Shown here: positions 45,061 through 53,553 of the stretch, piece after piece
Layout: every line of letters starts with the position of its first letter
How positions within the stretch are numbered: position 1 is the first letter of the stretch
NCBI GenBank assembly: GCA_019186945.1
Contig: JABAQJ010000007.1
Span: 248,001-312,000, forward strand
DNA: 64,000 nt
Direction of reading: 5' to 3'
Source of the DNA: Gemmatimonadaceae bacterium
GTDB lineage: Bacteria > Gemmatimonadota > Gemmatimonadetes > Gemmatimonadales > Gemmatimonadaceae
The notes under the pieces: model-generated
What the model saw: only the letters and a program-made list of their open reading frames with translations
Databases searched by the model: none
What the model was told of the DNA's origin: nothing
Program-made: the position numbers and the translations under genes

Positions 45061-46001
45061 CGATTGTCCTCCGATGTTTGGTGGTGCGACCACGGGCCGC
45101 CCGGCGGCCAGTACTGGTCGAATGGAGAATCCTCCCGGACGGCGTCGAGCACAGGCAGGGCGAAATCCCGGATGGCCGTGACGACAACAACGAAGTCCTG
45201 CTCGGCCGCTTTCAACCCTCCCTTGTCGAGGAACGCGCGCCAGCGGCCGGCGTGGAGCGGGTCCCGCCCGAAGGCATCGCTCAGGCCCTCCAGCGGGGTG
45301 GGTGGTACGGGCGTGGCGCGGCGGGCGAACGTGCGGCGAATCGACTCGGCGAGCAGGCCTCCTTCCAGACTGAGCGCCCGAGGCAGTTCGAACAGGTCGT
45401 AATAGTCCTTGGTTCTGCTGTTGGCGCTGCCGAGGATCGCGACGGCCTCCAGCTTCTCCGCGAGTGTGGAGTACGGAGTGTAAGCACGAACGCTGGCCAT
45501 GGGCATCGTGAGCAGGCCGCCCGGAACGATCTCGACGTCGGGCGGGAAGACGGCATCACCAAGCCCCACGTCCACCTGATAGCGCAGACGCGTGCGTCCC
45601 AGCGTGGCATCGAACTTCGCTCGCAGGCCCAGCACCGCGGAATCTCCGCGGATCGGCCGCACCGCGATCGAGTCCTCGGTGAAGGCGATCGCGTCGTCCT
45701 CGACCTCCGTACGCAGGATGTCGGCGATGGCCTCGCGGAGCGCGGCGGCATCGAGGTCGACGGGGCCCAGGAGGTCGATGTCGCGCGTGGGACGGGTTTG
45801 CGCTCCGAGCCACTGTCGCAGCAGCATCGCCCCCTTGAGCACGAAGCGGTCGCGCTGCCGCGAACGACCCAGGCGATGGAGGAAGCGCTCGACCGCGTAG
45901 AGTTCCAGCAGCTCCACGAAGGGCCGACCGCCTTGGATAGCGGCGTTCTTTAGCCGGGCCTGGATCGAGTGCGCGAGGTTTCCCCGCGGTGCCCGGGTCA
46001 T
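45057..46001 (-). CDS. abiEii: AbiEii/AbiGii-type nucleotidyltransferase toxin
   Basis: A 314-residue protein with the nucleotidyltransferase core KGAMLLRQWLGAQTRPTRDIDLLGP (G-S/A and D-x-D metal site), DVGLGDAVFPP, and TPYSTLAEKLEAVAILGSANSRTKDYYDLFEL, as in AbiEii toxins that block growth by modifying tRNA or similar targets. It starts at ATG 45999-46001, overlapping the antitoxin stop by ATGA. Both halves of the type IV toxin-antitoxin pair are full length, making it the best preserved accessory module of the island. Confidence 0.88.
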   Translation of the reverse strand: MTRAPRGNLAHSIQARLKNAAIQGGRPFVELLELYAVERFLHRLGRSRQRDRFVLKGAMLLRQWLGAQTRPTRDIDLLGPVDLDAAALREAIADILRTEVEDDAIAFTEDSIAVRPIRGDSAVLGLRAKFDATLGRTRLRYQVDVGLGDAVFPPDVEIVPGGLLTMPMASVRAYTPYSTLAEKLEAVAILGSANSRTKDYYDLFELPRALSLEGGLLAESIRRTFARRATPVPPTPLEGLSDAFGRDPLHAGRWRAFLDKGGLKAAEQDFVVVVTAIRDFALPVLDAVREDSPFDQYWPPGGPWSHHQTSEDNR

Positions 46002-46606
46002 TGCATGGCTTCCAGATAGGGGCGTACAACCCTGGCGACGCGAAGCCGCTGCGCAACTCTCATGATTCCGTCGGGAGTGAAGACCCGTTCGTCGAGCCCC
46101 GTCCGAAGCGCTTCGACCGCCACCTCGATTCCGAGACGCCTCCTCAGCCGAAAGCAGTCGGCCACGGTCCGGGCCGCACCGTAGACCTTGAGCGTCATCC
46201 CGTCGCGCGCGTGCGTTTCGATGCCCTCGGTGTAGAGCCGACCTGAGAACCAATAGACGCGCAGAGGCGGCCACTCGAGCCGCGGCAGGCTCGTTCCCTT
46301 GGGCAGCGCGATGCTGACGGCGTGCGGGATCTCGGTCGTGAGCCCGTGGAAGTGCAGCGCCGAGACGACGGCGATGACGGCCTTCGGGACGCGCGCTGCG
46401 ACCACCGCGAGGTCGGGCTCGGCCAGGGGTGGGAGGTCGGCGAGACGGTAGACCCCGCGGCTCACAAGCTCGAGGACTCCTGCATCCCGAAGGGCGTACA
46501 GGTCGCGGGGATGGATCCCCGCCCGCAGCGCCTGCGCGGTGCGCAGGATGCCTCCGGCCTTGCGGAACGTCTCTCGGGCGCGCGCCGTTCGTTCGCTCTT
46601 GTTCAC
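45998..46606 (-). CDS. abiEi: AbiEi-type antitoxin with winged-helix N-terminus
   Basis: The 202-residue protein has an N-terminal winged helix (RKAGGILRTAQALRAGIHPRDLYALRDAGVLELVSRGVYRLA) and the AbiEi middle/C-terminal parts (VAARVPKAVIAVVSALHFHGLTTEIPHAV; GARTVADCFRLRRRLG). AbiEi represses the pair and counteracts the toxin. The start is GTG 46604-46606, with TATAT only 5 bases upstream, so the transcript may be leaderless. An inverted repeat in the 117-base AT-rich upstream gap fits its known mode of autoregulation. Confidence 0.88.
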   Translation of the reverse strand: MNKSERTARARETFRKAGGILRTAQALRAGIHPRDLYALRDAGVLELVSRGVYRLADLPPLAEPDLAVVAARVPKAVIAVVSALHFHGLTTEIPHAVSIALPKGTSLPRLEWPPLRVYWFSGRLYTEGIETHARDGMTLKVYGAARTVADCFRLRRRLGIEVAVEALRTGLDERVFTPDGIMRVAQRLRVARVVRPYLEAMQ

Positions 46607-46650
46607 GGGATATAAAATGCATTACTTGATGACAGATATCAAGATTTCTA
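46607..46650 (-). promoter_or_regulatory. AT-rich promoter and candidate AbiEi operator
   Basis: The gap between hsdM and abiEi is the most AT-rich DNA of the island. It holds an inverted repeat CTTGAT-N7-ATCAAG (46625-46630 with 46638-46643), overlapping a minus-strand TTGATA (-35-like) and preceding TTTATA near the GTG start. AbiEi antitoxins bind inverted repeats at their own promoter. Confidence 0.55.
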
Positions 46651-46723
46651 TCCGGTCCCGCCATCTCGTATCCCGGTACCGGCGCAGAACGCCCGCACTC
46701 CGGCGTGACTGCCGACAGGTTGC

Positions 46724-48844
46724 TCAGCTCGGCTGTGTCCCCGTCACCTCCGCCAGCATCCGCACGATGTCGCCTTCGATCCCCCGGATGTCCGCCTCGA
46801 TCTCCTCGAGGGGGCGGGGCGGGGTGTAGCGGTAGAAGTAGCGGTTGAAGTTGATCTCGTAGCCGACGAGACCGATCTCCCCGTCCCTGGGGTCGCGTCT
46901 GGAGGTGTCGATCCAGGCGTCGGGCACGTGGGGTTTCACCTCGCGGTCGAAGAACACCTCGATACGCTCGGCGAGCGGCACGCTCTCGGTGTCGCGCAGC
47001 TCCGGGTCGGGCTCCGGATTCCCGTCCTTGTCGCGACAGATCGCGGCCGTCTCGTCGCGCTCCGAGAGCGCGGAAAGGATCGCCTTGCGGGCCGGCGCCG
47101 GGAGCTTCACGCCCGCCTTTCTCGCGGCGGCATCGAGCAGGCGCTCGAACTCGTGGCGGTCCTTGACGAGGGTGGCGGGCAGTGTGCGCAGCAGCTTGCG
47201 GATGGCCTCTTGCAGGGCTCGTCCTACGGCCTGCTCCTTCGCCCCGGTGGCGCCCTTCTTCTTCGACTGCGCAAGCGACTGGAAGCCCTTCTCCTCCTCG
47301 AGGCGCGCGATGCGCTCGTCGCTCGCCTGGAAGTTGAGCCTGAGCGGCCGCTCGACGGTGATCTTGCGGAAGCCGAAGTGGGTGGTCGGGAAGATGCGGC
47401 CGATGACGATCTCCTCTTCCCTGCCGTCCTTCGCCACCTTCCGCGTCTCGCCGTCTTTGAAGTCCGCGAGGATCCGCAGGATGTCCCGCGAGCGCTCGAG
47501 CGGAATCTCGCGCCGCTTGTCGCCGAGGCTCTTGCGCATCGGCACCCAGAACGAGGTCGCGTCGATGAGCTGCACCTTGCCCCGGCGCGCCGGCGCCTTG
47601 CGGTTGGTCACGACCCACACGTAGGTGGCGATGCCGGTGTTGTAGAAGAGCTGCTCTGGCAGCGCGATCAGCGCCTCGAGCAGGTCGTTCTCCAGAATGA
47701 AGCGGCGGATCTCGCTCTCGCCGCTGCCGGCATCGCCGGTGAAGAGCGGTGAGCCGTTCATGATGATGGCGATGCGTGAGCCGCCTTCCTTCGGCTCCTT
47801 CGCGTGCGCGAGCATGTGCAGCAGGAAGAGGAGCTGGCCGTCGCTGATGCGCGGCAGCCCCGGCGCGAAACGGCCCGCAGCGCCACGTTCGTGCTCGGCC
47901 CGCACGGCGTCCTCGTCGCGTTTCCAGTCCTTGCCGTAGGGGGGATTGGCGATCAGGTAGTCGAAGGTGCGGCCAGCGTGCTTGTCGTGAGAGAGCACGG
48001 TGCCGTAGGCGATGTTGTCGGCATCGCGTCCGGTCGGGTCCTTCATGAAGAGATCCGATTTCGAAACTGCCCACGTTTCCGGATTCACCTCCTGACCGAA
48101 GAGATGGATCTCCGCGTTGGGGTTGATCGCGGGCCGCAAGAGATCGCCGTTCTTGCGCAGGCCGACGGTGATGTGCTCCTTCGTGATCATCAGCATCCCG
48201 CCCGAGCCGCAGCAGGGGTCGTAGACGGTGCAGACGATGCCCTCGCGGCGAATGCGGTCCTCGTCGGTGGCGAGCATCAGGTCCACCATCAGGTGCACCA
48301 CGTCGCGGGGCGTGAAGTGCTCGCCCGGGTTCTCGTTGAGAGCTTCGTTGAACTTGCGGATCAGCTCCTCGAAGATCGTGCCCATCGTCGGGTTGTCGAT
48401 CGTGTCCGGGTGCAGATCGACGTTCTTGAACCGCTCGAGCACCTGGAAGAGCAGGCCCGCCTCGTCGAGCTTGGCTATAGTGTTGTCGAAGTCGAATTTC
48501 TCGAGGACCTCCCGCATGTTCGGGCTGAACCCGGCGATGTAGTTGCGCAGGTTGGCCGCCAGGTGCGGCGCATCGGCAAGCAGCTTCTCGAAGTCATAGC
48601 GGGACGTGTTGTAGAAGGCGAAGCCGGAGGCGCGCCGGAGTTGCGCGTCGAGATCCTCGAGTCCCTTGCCTTTGAGTTGTCCCTGTCGCTGGAGAACCTG
48701 CGCCTTGGTGTCTGCAAGGACGCAGTCGAGGCGACGCAGAACGGTCAACGGGAGGATCACATCCTGATACTTGCCGCGCTTGAATGTGTCGCGGATGAGG
48801 TCGGCGACGCCCCAGAGGAAGCTGACGATTTCGCTATGGTTCAC
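46724..48844 (-). CDS. hsdM: Type I restriction-modification methyltransferase subunit
   Basis: A 706-residue N6-adenine methyltransferase: N-terminal helical domain (WGVADLIRDTFKRGKYQDVILPLTVLRRLDCVL), GEHFTPRDVVHLMVDLM, SAM motif VYDPCCGSGGMLM, catalytic NPPYGKDW, then a long C-terminal region that binds HsdS (EINFNRYFYRYTPPRPLEEIEADIRGIEGDI). It is full length and in frame. GTG 48842-48844 follows AAGGTGAG and overlaps the stop of a 41-codon ORF upstream. With hsdS shifted the methyltransferase may lack its specificity subunit. Confidence 0.95.
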   Translation of the reverse strand: MNHSEIVSFLWGVADLIRDTFKRGKYQDVILPLTVLRRLDCVLADTKAQVLQRQGQLKGKGLEDLDAQLRRASGFAFYNTSRYDFEKLLADAPHLAANLRNYIAGFSPNMREVLEKFDFDNTIAKLDEAGLLFQVLERFKNVDLHPDTIDNPTMGTIFEELIRKFNEALNENPGEHFTPRDVVHLMVDLMLATDEDRIRREGIVCTVYDPCCGSGGMLMITKEHITVGLRKNGDLLRPAINPNAEIHLFGQEVNPETWAVSKSDLFMKDPTGRDADNIAYGTVLSHDKHAGRTFDYLIANPPYGKDWKRDEDAVRAEHERGAAGRFAPGLPRISDGQLLFLLHMLAHAKEPKEGGSRIAIIMNGSPLFTGDAGSGESEIRRFILENDLLEALIALPEQLFYNTGIATYVWVVTNRKAPARRGKVQLIDATSFWVPMRKSLGDKRREIPLERSRDILRILADFKDGETRKVAKDGREEEIVIGRIFPTTHFGFRKITVERPLRLNFQASDERIARLEEEKGFQSLAQSKKKGATGAKEQAVGRALQEAIRKLLRTLPATLVKDRHEFERLLDAAARKAGVKLPAPARKAILSALSERDETAAICRDKDGNPEPDPELRDTESVPLAERIEVFFDREVKPHVPDAWIDTSRRDPRDGEIGLVGYEINFNRYFYRYTPPRPLEEIEADIRGIEGDIVRMLAEVTGTQPS

Positions 48845-48966
48845 TCTCTCACCTTTCGGTCACTCGTGTAATTCGCTGTGGGATTGCGTGGCGCGAAGAG
48901 CCCGGTGAGCGTGCCGCACGGGATGACGGCGCAAATCTCCGCTGGATAGAGCCGCTGGTGAGTCAT
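48841..48966 (-). CDS. 41-codon ORF coupled to hsdM
   Basis: ATG 48964-48966 has a perfect AAGGAGGAAG ribosome site. The product begins MTHQRLYPAEICAVIPCGTL and ends NYTSDRKVRE; its TGA overlaps the hsdM GTG (GTGA, 48841-48844), the same coupling seen through the island. No family is recognised; it could be a leader peptide that delivers ribosomes to hsdM or the start of a decayed regulator. Confidence 0.5.
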   Translation of the reverse strand: MTHQRLYPAEICAVIPCGTLTGLFAPRNPTANYTSDRKVRE

Positions 48967-49102
48967 CTTCCTCCTTCTCATCCACGTCAGGCTTGCCTTG
49001 GTCCGCTGGGCGTTCATCCGAGTCTGGCAGAACGAGATCCGTCTAGCGCTAACACCACGGTTCATCGTCCCGGATGCATGGCGACACCTGTTCGGAGTCT
49101 TC

Positions 49103-51070
49103 CTAGTAGTCGACCGGTCGGAGATACGACTCACCGATGGCCGAGTGACTGATGACGGCGACAGTGGGCAGGCGGCGCTTCCAATGAGTGCTTTCCAGTC
49201 GCCGGCGCACCAGTTCGACCTCGTCATCCCGAAACCCCCGCGCAATCAGATCCTGTGCGCTGAAACCTGAGACGAGCCAGTTGAGGATCTCGTCGGCCTT
49301 TCCATAGCCGATGCCGAAATCGCCCTCGTCCGTTTGACCGACGACCAGGTCGGCGGACGCTGGCTTGTCGACGATCTCCGGCGGAACGCCGAGGTGCCGC
49401 GCAAGCGCCCACACCTGGGTCTTGAAAAGGTCGCCGAGCGGGTTGAGGGGCGGCGAATCGTCGGCGTGCCAGGTGAAATAGCCGAAAAGGCGCTCGGTCT
49501 TGTTACCAGTGCCTAACGGTATCCCTCCGAACGCCGCCGACTGGTCGAACAAGGCGATCATGCGTACCCGCGCCATGACGTTGCCACGGCGCGTCGCGTC
49601 CGCGTCCGGTGTCTGCGCAAGGAATCCATCGACGGCGCTCGAGATGTCGATGGTTCGCGACGGGATCCTGAGCGCTTCGATGACGAGCTGTGCGTGCTCG
49701 AGGCTTTCAGCGCTCGACGTGCGGTAGGGGAGCCGAAGCGCAAGCACGTTCTCGGCGCCCAGTGCCTTGGCGGCGAGGAACGCGGTAACGGCGGAGTCGA
49801 CGCCACCGGAGACACCTATGATTCCGGTCGAGAGGTGGCGCCGGCGCATCTCGTCCTGGATGAAGTGGATGAGCCAGCGTTCGACGAGCGCGGCGTCGAT
49901 GGCGAGGGAGGGCGGTCCACCTGCGTATTTCGGATCCGACGGCGGGGAAACGATAATGGCGGGAATGCGATGATGATGAGCATCCGGAGTCTCATCGCTA
50001 CTTTTTTTCCCGGGGGGGGCCCCCCGCACGGTGGCTCCGCCAATCCCTGCTCCCTCTCCCTCTCGTTCGCCGCCGCGCTCGCCCTTACCTCCAGCCAAGA
50101 ACTCACCAGCCGATCCCGACGGATCGCCGGCCCGCCGCCGCGACACTGCGGGCGGATCATAACCCACCGCGGTCCGCTTGCCGTACTCGATCGAGCCTAG
50201 TGCCTGACGAAGGTGCGGCATCGCCGTACGAAGGTCCGAAAGCAACGGTGTATCCGCGCGAGCCCGACCGATGTCGCCAAGGTCGATCTCCACGCACGCG
50301 ACAGCTTCGTCGAAAACCGGCGCCCGCACCCGCAGATCGCCTGCTGGGCCCACCACACAGGATCCGCCCGCAAGAACCTTCCCGCCTTCACTCCCCACCA
50401 GGTTCGCCAGCGACACGAAGACGCCATGCTCCTCGGCGATGCCGCGCATCAGGCGATGCCATCGCCCGACTGTGCTTGGTCCAGACCCGTCCGAATGAGG
50501 GTATGCACCGCGCGCGGGCGCGGCCGAGGAGACGAAGATCAGTTGGGCGCCATCCAGGGCTGCGAGCGTTCCGGACAGCCCGTGCCAGGCATCCTCACAG
50601 ACCAGGAGAGCAGCCCGTCCCCATGGCGTATCGAAGGCCCGGATGTCGTGCCCTCGCTCGACAAACCGCTCTTCGTCAAAAAGCCCATACGTCGGCAGGA
50701 ATGCCTTGCGGTGGACATGAAGAATCCGCGCATCCCCTTCTCCGAGCCTCACGTACGCCGAGCTGTTGTAGAGAGTGTCCTGCCAGCGTTCGTAGAACCC
50801 CAACACCACGTCCAGAGGCTGCGACGATCCGGATGTGGAGAATGCCCCGTCGAGATCCTGGGCGAGACTGCCGGCGGTTACCGCGACTTCCCGGGCGGCA
50901 CCTTCGACGAAGTAGCCGCTGAGCGAAGTTTCAGGCAGATGCAATACGTGCGGCCGAGGTCGGACGCCGGGAAGCTGGCTGAACACCTCGCCAAGGCGTT
51001 CCAGATTCGCCCGATAGTTCCCCTTGAGGGGCCTGAACTGCGCGAGAGCGATGCAAAGCTTACCGGTCAT
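49103..51070 (-). CDS. nadE: Glutamine-dependent NAD+ synthetase
   Basis: An N-terminal nitrilase-type glutaminase with the Glu-Lys-Cys triad (LPETSLSGY, HVHRKAFLPTYGLFDE, LLVCEDAWHG) is followed, after an unusually long low-complexity linker of about 85 residues (rich in Gly, Glu, Arg, Pro), by the synthetase domain with P-loop GVSGGVDSAVTAFLA, GTGNKTERLFGYFT and PLGDLFKTQVWALA. It amidates deamido-NAD using ammonia from glutamine. ATG 51068-51070 starts the nitrilase strand MTGKLCIALAQFRP. The linker DNA contains A7 and C8/G6 runs. IPLG uses TTA in a CGTTAGG motif (49513). Confidence 0.92.
   Translation of the reverse strand: MTGKLCIALAQFRPLKGNYRANLERLGEVFSQLPGVRPRPHVLHLPETSLSGYFVEGAAREVAVTAGSLAQDLDGAFSTSGSSQPLDVVLGFYERWQDTLYNSSAYVRLGEGDARILHVHRKAFLPTYGLFDEERFVERGHDIRAFDTPWGRAALLVCEDAWHGLSGTLAALDGAQLIFVSSAAPARGAYPHSDGSGPSTVGRWHRLMRGIAEEHGVFVSLANLVGSEGGKVLAGGSCVVGPAGDLRVRAPVFDEAVACVEIDLGDIGRARADTPLLSDLRTAMPHLRQALGSIEYGKRTAVGYDPPAVSRRRAGDPSGSAGEFLAGGKGERGGEREGEGAGIGGATVRGAPPGKKSSDETPDAHHHRIPAIIVSPPSDPKYAGGPPSLAIDAALVERWLIHFIQDEMRRRHLSTGIIGVSGGVDSAVTAFLAAKALGAENVLALRLPYRTSSAESLEHAQLVIEALRIPSRTIDISSAVDGFLAQTPDADATRRGNVMARVRMIALFDQSAAFGGIPLGTGNKTERLFGYFTWHADDSPPLNPLGDLFKTQVWALARHLGVPPEIVDKPASADLVVGQTDEGDFGIGYGKADEILNWLVSGFSAQDLIARGFRDDEVELVRRRLESTHWKRRLPTVAVISHSAIGESYLRPVDY
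50002..50025. repeat. Homopolymer stack in the nadE linker
   Basis: T7 (50002-50008), CCC, G8 (50012-50019) and C6 (50020-50025) lie next to one another; the G and C runs make a self-complementary block. Such runs slip easily in replication and sequencing. The frame stays open across them here. Confidence 0.85.
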
Positions 51071-51317
51071 TGCGCGTTGAAGTTGGTGGGCCCGCCAGTG
51101 AGTGGGCAACGTTCGTTCGACCTGAGGTCTGTTCTTTCCGCTGTCCGACGCCTTGCGGCGGCTGGGCACCGTCGTGCCTCCATACGCAGCGCTTCGGCGA
51201 CGCGAGACCGTGCTATAGCTTAGTCGGAGGTGGCGCCATGGCGGGAGCTTGGCGGATCCGCGGTGTACAAGGCCATCCCCCACGAGCCGCCGGTCACATG
51301 ACCGCACACTCACCGGA

Positions 51318-53366
51318 ATGTCCGATCGCACGCCAAGGACGACTACGAGTCACGTCACGAGACTGGCCGTGATGGCAGTTGCCGCGCTGGCCGCGGGCAC
51401 TGGAGCGCGCGCGCAGGACACGACCGCAACCGGGACCGGGCCAGCCTGGTCCATCGTCACCCCGAAGCAGTCGTCGCTCGTCTACGCGCGTGACGGGTCG
51501 CCGATCTGGGAGATCGGCACGGAGTGGCGCACCAACGTCGCCATTCGCACCCTCCCCGCGCACGTCGGTCAGGCGTTCGTCGCGGTTGAGGATCAACGAT
51601 TCTACCAGCACGACGGCGTCGACATAGTCGGCATTGCCGGTGCGGTGAAGGACAACTTGTTAGGCGCGCGTCGTGGTGCGAGCACGATCACGCAGCAGCT
51701 GGTCGGCAACATGCACCCCGACCTCGTCGACCGCAGCGACCGCAGCCTCGGCAGGAAACTCCGGGAACAGGCTGCCGCTCGCGAGATGGAACGGCATTAC
51801 ACCAAGGAGCAGATCCTCGAGGCGTACCTGAATCAGATTCACTTCGGCAGCCGGTGGTACGGTATCGAGTCGGCGGCTCGGCACTACTTCGGAAAGCCGG
51901 CCGCTCAGCTCACGCTCGTCGAGGCGGCGACGCTGGCAGCACTTCCCAAGGGGCCGGCGCTGTATGACCCAAACCGGCATCCGGAAAGGGCTCTCGCCAG
52001 GCGCAACCTGGTGCTCGCGCTGATGGCTCAACAGGGTTTCATCACCAGCGCTCAGAAGATCGTCGCCCAGGCGGAGCCGCTGGTGACCGCGAAGAACGCC
52101 GGCTTTTCGGAACCGGCGCCGAACTTCGTCGACGTGGTGCGGATTCAGGCCGAGCGCGCCAGGATCCCGGTGACGACTGGCGGCTATCGCATACACACGA
52201 CGCTCGATCCATCGCTGCAGAGGGCGGCCAACGTCGCGCTGTCGGAGGGCTTGTTGGAGCTGGAAGGGCGCGCCGGCTACCGGAATCCGAAGTACCTCGG
52301 GCGCGCCAGGCGTTCGACCGATTACCTCCAGGGCGCCGTCGTCGCGCTCGATCCGTACACGGGAGATGTCCGTGCGCTCGTCGGCACCCGCGACTACAAC
52401 GATTCCCAGTACGACCGGGCTGTAAACGCGATGCGACAGCCCGGGTCGGCGTTCAAGCCGATCGTCTACACGACGGCGATTGCCGAGTCGCTGGCTGCCA
52501 ACACTGTGGTCGAGGATACCGCGCTCGCCGTCGTGCTTCCGAATCGCGCCGTATACCGGCCAGAGAACGCAGACGGCGAGTTTCTTGGTCCCCTGACCCT
52601 CAGGGATGCGCTGGCGAAATCCCGGAATCCGGTGGCGGTGCAACTGGGGTTGAAACTGGGGATGGACTCCGTGATTGCCATGGCGCGACGGATGGGCATA
52701 TCGTCGTTCATCGCTCCCTATCCATCGAGCGCCATCGGTGCCTCGGTGGTTCAACCGCTCGATCTGGTCGCGGCGTATGCCACGCTCGACAACGGTGGCG
52801 CTCGCATCGAGGCGCGTTTCATTACCCGGATCGAGGACAGAGACGGCCGCGTCGTTTGGCAGAATCCCATTGTCCAGCCACAGCAGGTGATGGACCCCAA
52901 GGTTGCCTTCATCGTTCGCGACATGATGCGGGATGTGGTTGACCGTGGTACGGCGACCGCGGTCCGTAGCATTGTCGGAGACATCCCGGTAGCCGGGAAG
53001 ACAGGGACGACCAACGACAATGCCGATGTGTGGTTCGTGGGGATGACGCAGGATCTTGTCGCCGGCGTCTGGATCGGCTTCGACCGGCCGCGCACGATTG
53101 CGCCGGGCGCGGGGGGAGGGTCGCTCGCGGCGCCGATCTGGGCCCGGATGATCGCAACGGCCGGCGCGGGTCGTGGCGGTGCTCCCTGGGTTGTCCCGGA
53201 CGGACTGTTGTCCGCTGAACTCGATCGGGCGACCGGGACGCTTGCCGATTCCACAACCCCGCCGGAGCGTCGCTACACGGAATATTTCCTCGCCGGGACG
53301 GAGCCGCTGCCTCTGCGCTTGGACACATGGCAGCTCTTTCGCGGCGAAGGGCGCGGCAGTCGTTAG
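51318..53366 (+). CDS. Class A penicillin-binding protein (PBP1A-like)
   Basis: A signal-anchor (VTRLAVMAVAALAAGTGARA) is followed by a glycosyltransferase-51 domain (VAVEDQRFYQHDGVDIVG with the catalytic Glu, GASTITQQLVGN, KLREQAAAREMERHYTKEQILEAYLNQIHFG) and a transpeptidase domain with SxxK in GSAFKP, SxN in KSRNPVAV and KTG in VAGKTGTTNDN. It polymerises and crosslinks peptidoglycan in the periplasm. ATG 51318 leaves a short cytoplasmic tail; an earlier in-frame ATG at 51249 is less likely. nadE is divergent, with ~250 bases of shared upstream DNA. The stop TAG lies in a CGTTAGG motif. Confidence 0.92.
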   Translation: MSDRTPRTTTSHVTRLAVMAVAALAAGTGARAQDTTATGTGPAWSIVTPKQSSLVYARDGSPIWEIGTEWRTNVAIRTLPAHVGQAFVAVEDQRFYQHDGVDIVGIAGAVKDNLLGARRGASTITQQLVGNMHPDLVDRSDRSLGRKLREQAAAREMERHYTKEQILEAYLNQIHFGSRWYGIESAARHYFGKPAAQLTLVEAATLAALPKGPALYDPNRHPERALARRNLVLALMAQQGFITSAQKIVAQAEPLVTAKNAGFSEPAPNFVDVVRIQAERARIPVTTGGYRIHTTLDPSLQRAANVALSEGLLELEGRAGYRNPKYLGRARRSTDYLQGAVVALDPYTGDVRALVGTRDYNDSQYDRAVNAMRQPGSAFKPIVYTTAIAESLAANTVVEDTALAVVLPNRAVYRPENADGEFLGPLTLRDALAKSRNPVAVQLGLKLGMDSVIAMARRMGISSFIAPYPSSAIGASVVQPLDLVAAYATLDNGGARIEARFITRIEDRDGRVVWQNPIVQPQQVMDPKVAFIVRDMMRDVVDRGTATAVRSIVGDIPVAGKTGTTNDNADVWFVGMTQDLVAGVWIGFDRPRTIAPGAGGGSLAAPIWARMIATAGAGRGGAPWVVPDGLLSAELDRATGTLADSTTPPERRYTEYFLAGTEPLPLRLDTWQLFRGEGRGSR

Positions 53367-53494
53367 GCCCGGACGATGCCAGTAGCGCGGCGCCTACTCG
53401 CCAGCGCCGTGGCAACGCACGGACGGGAGTAGAGCGGCAGACGTCCACTGGCTGGAGCCGAAGTACCGCGGCCAACCGATGACCGTGTTCGTGA

Positions 53495-53540
53495 GCGACC
53501 GGCCGCTGGCGAGAACATCTGTCCGCCAACGGCCGGTCGC
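53495..53540. terminator. Inverted repeat between convergent genes
   Basis: An 11-bp perfect stem (53495-53505 with 53530-53540) with an inner TGGCG/CGCCA pair lies between the PBP gene and the convergent dipeptidase gene (stop at 53554). No long T tract follows on either side, so terminator function is likely from position but not certain. Confidence 0.6.
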
Positions 53541-53553
53541 ACGGCCGAAGACC

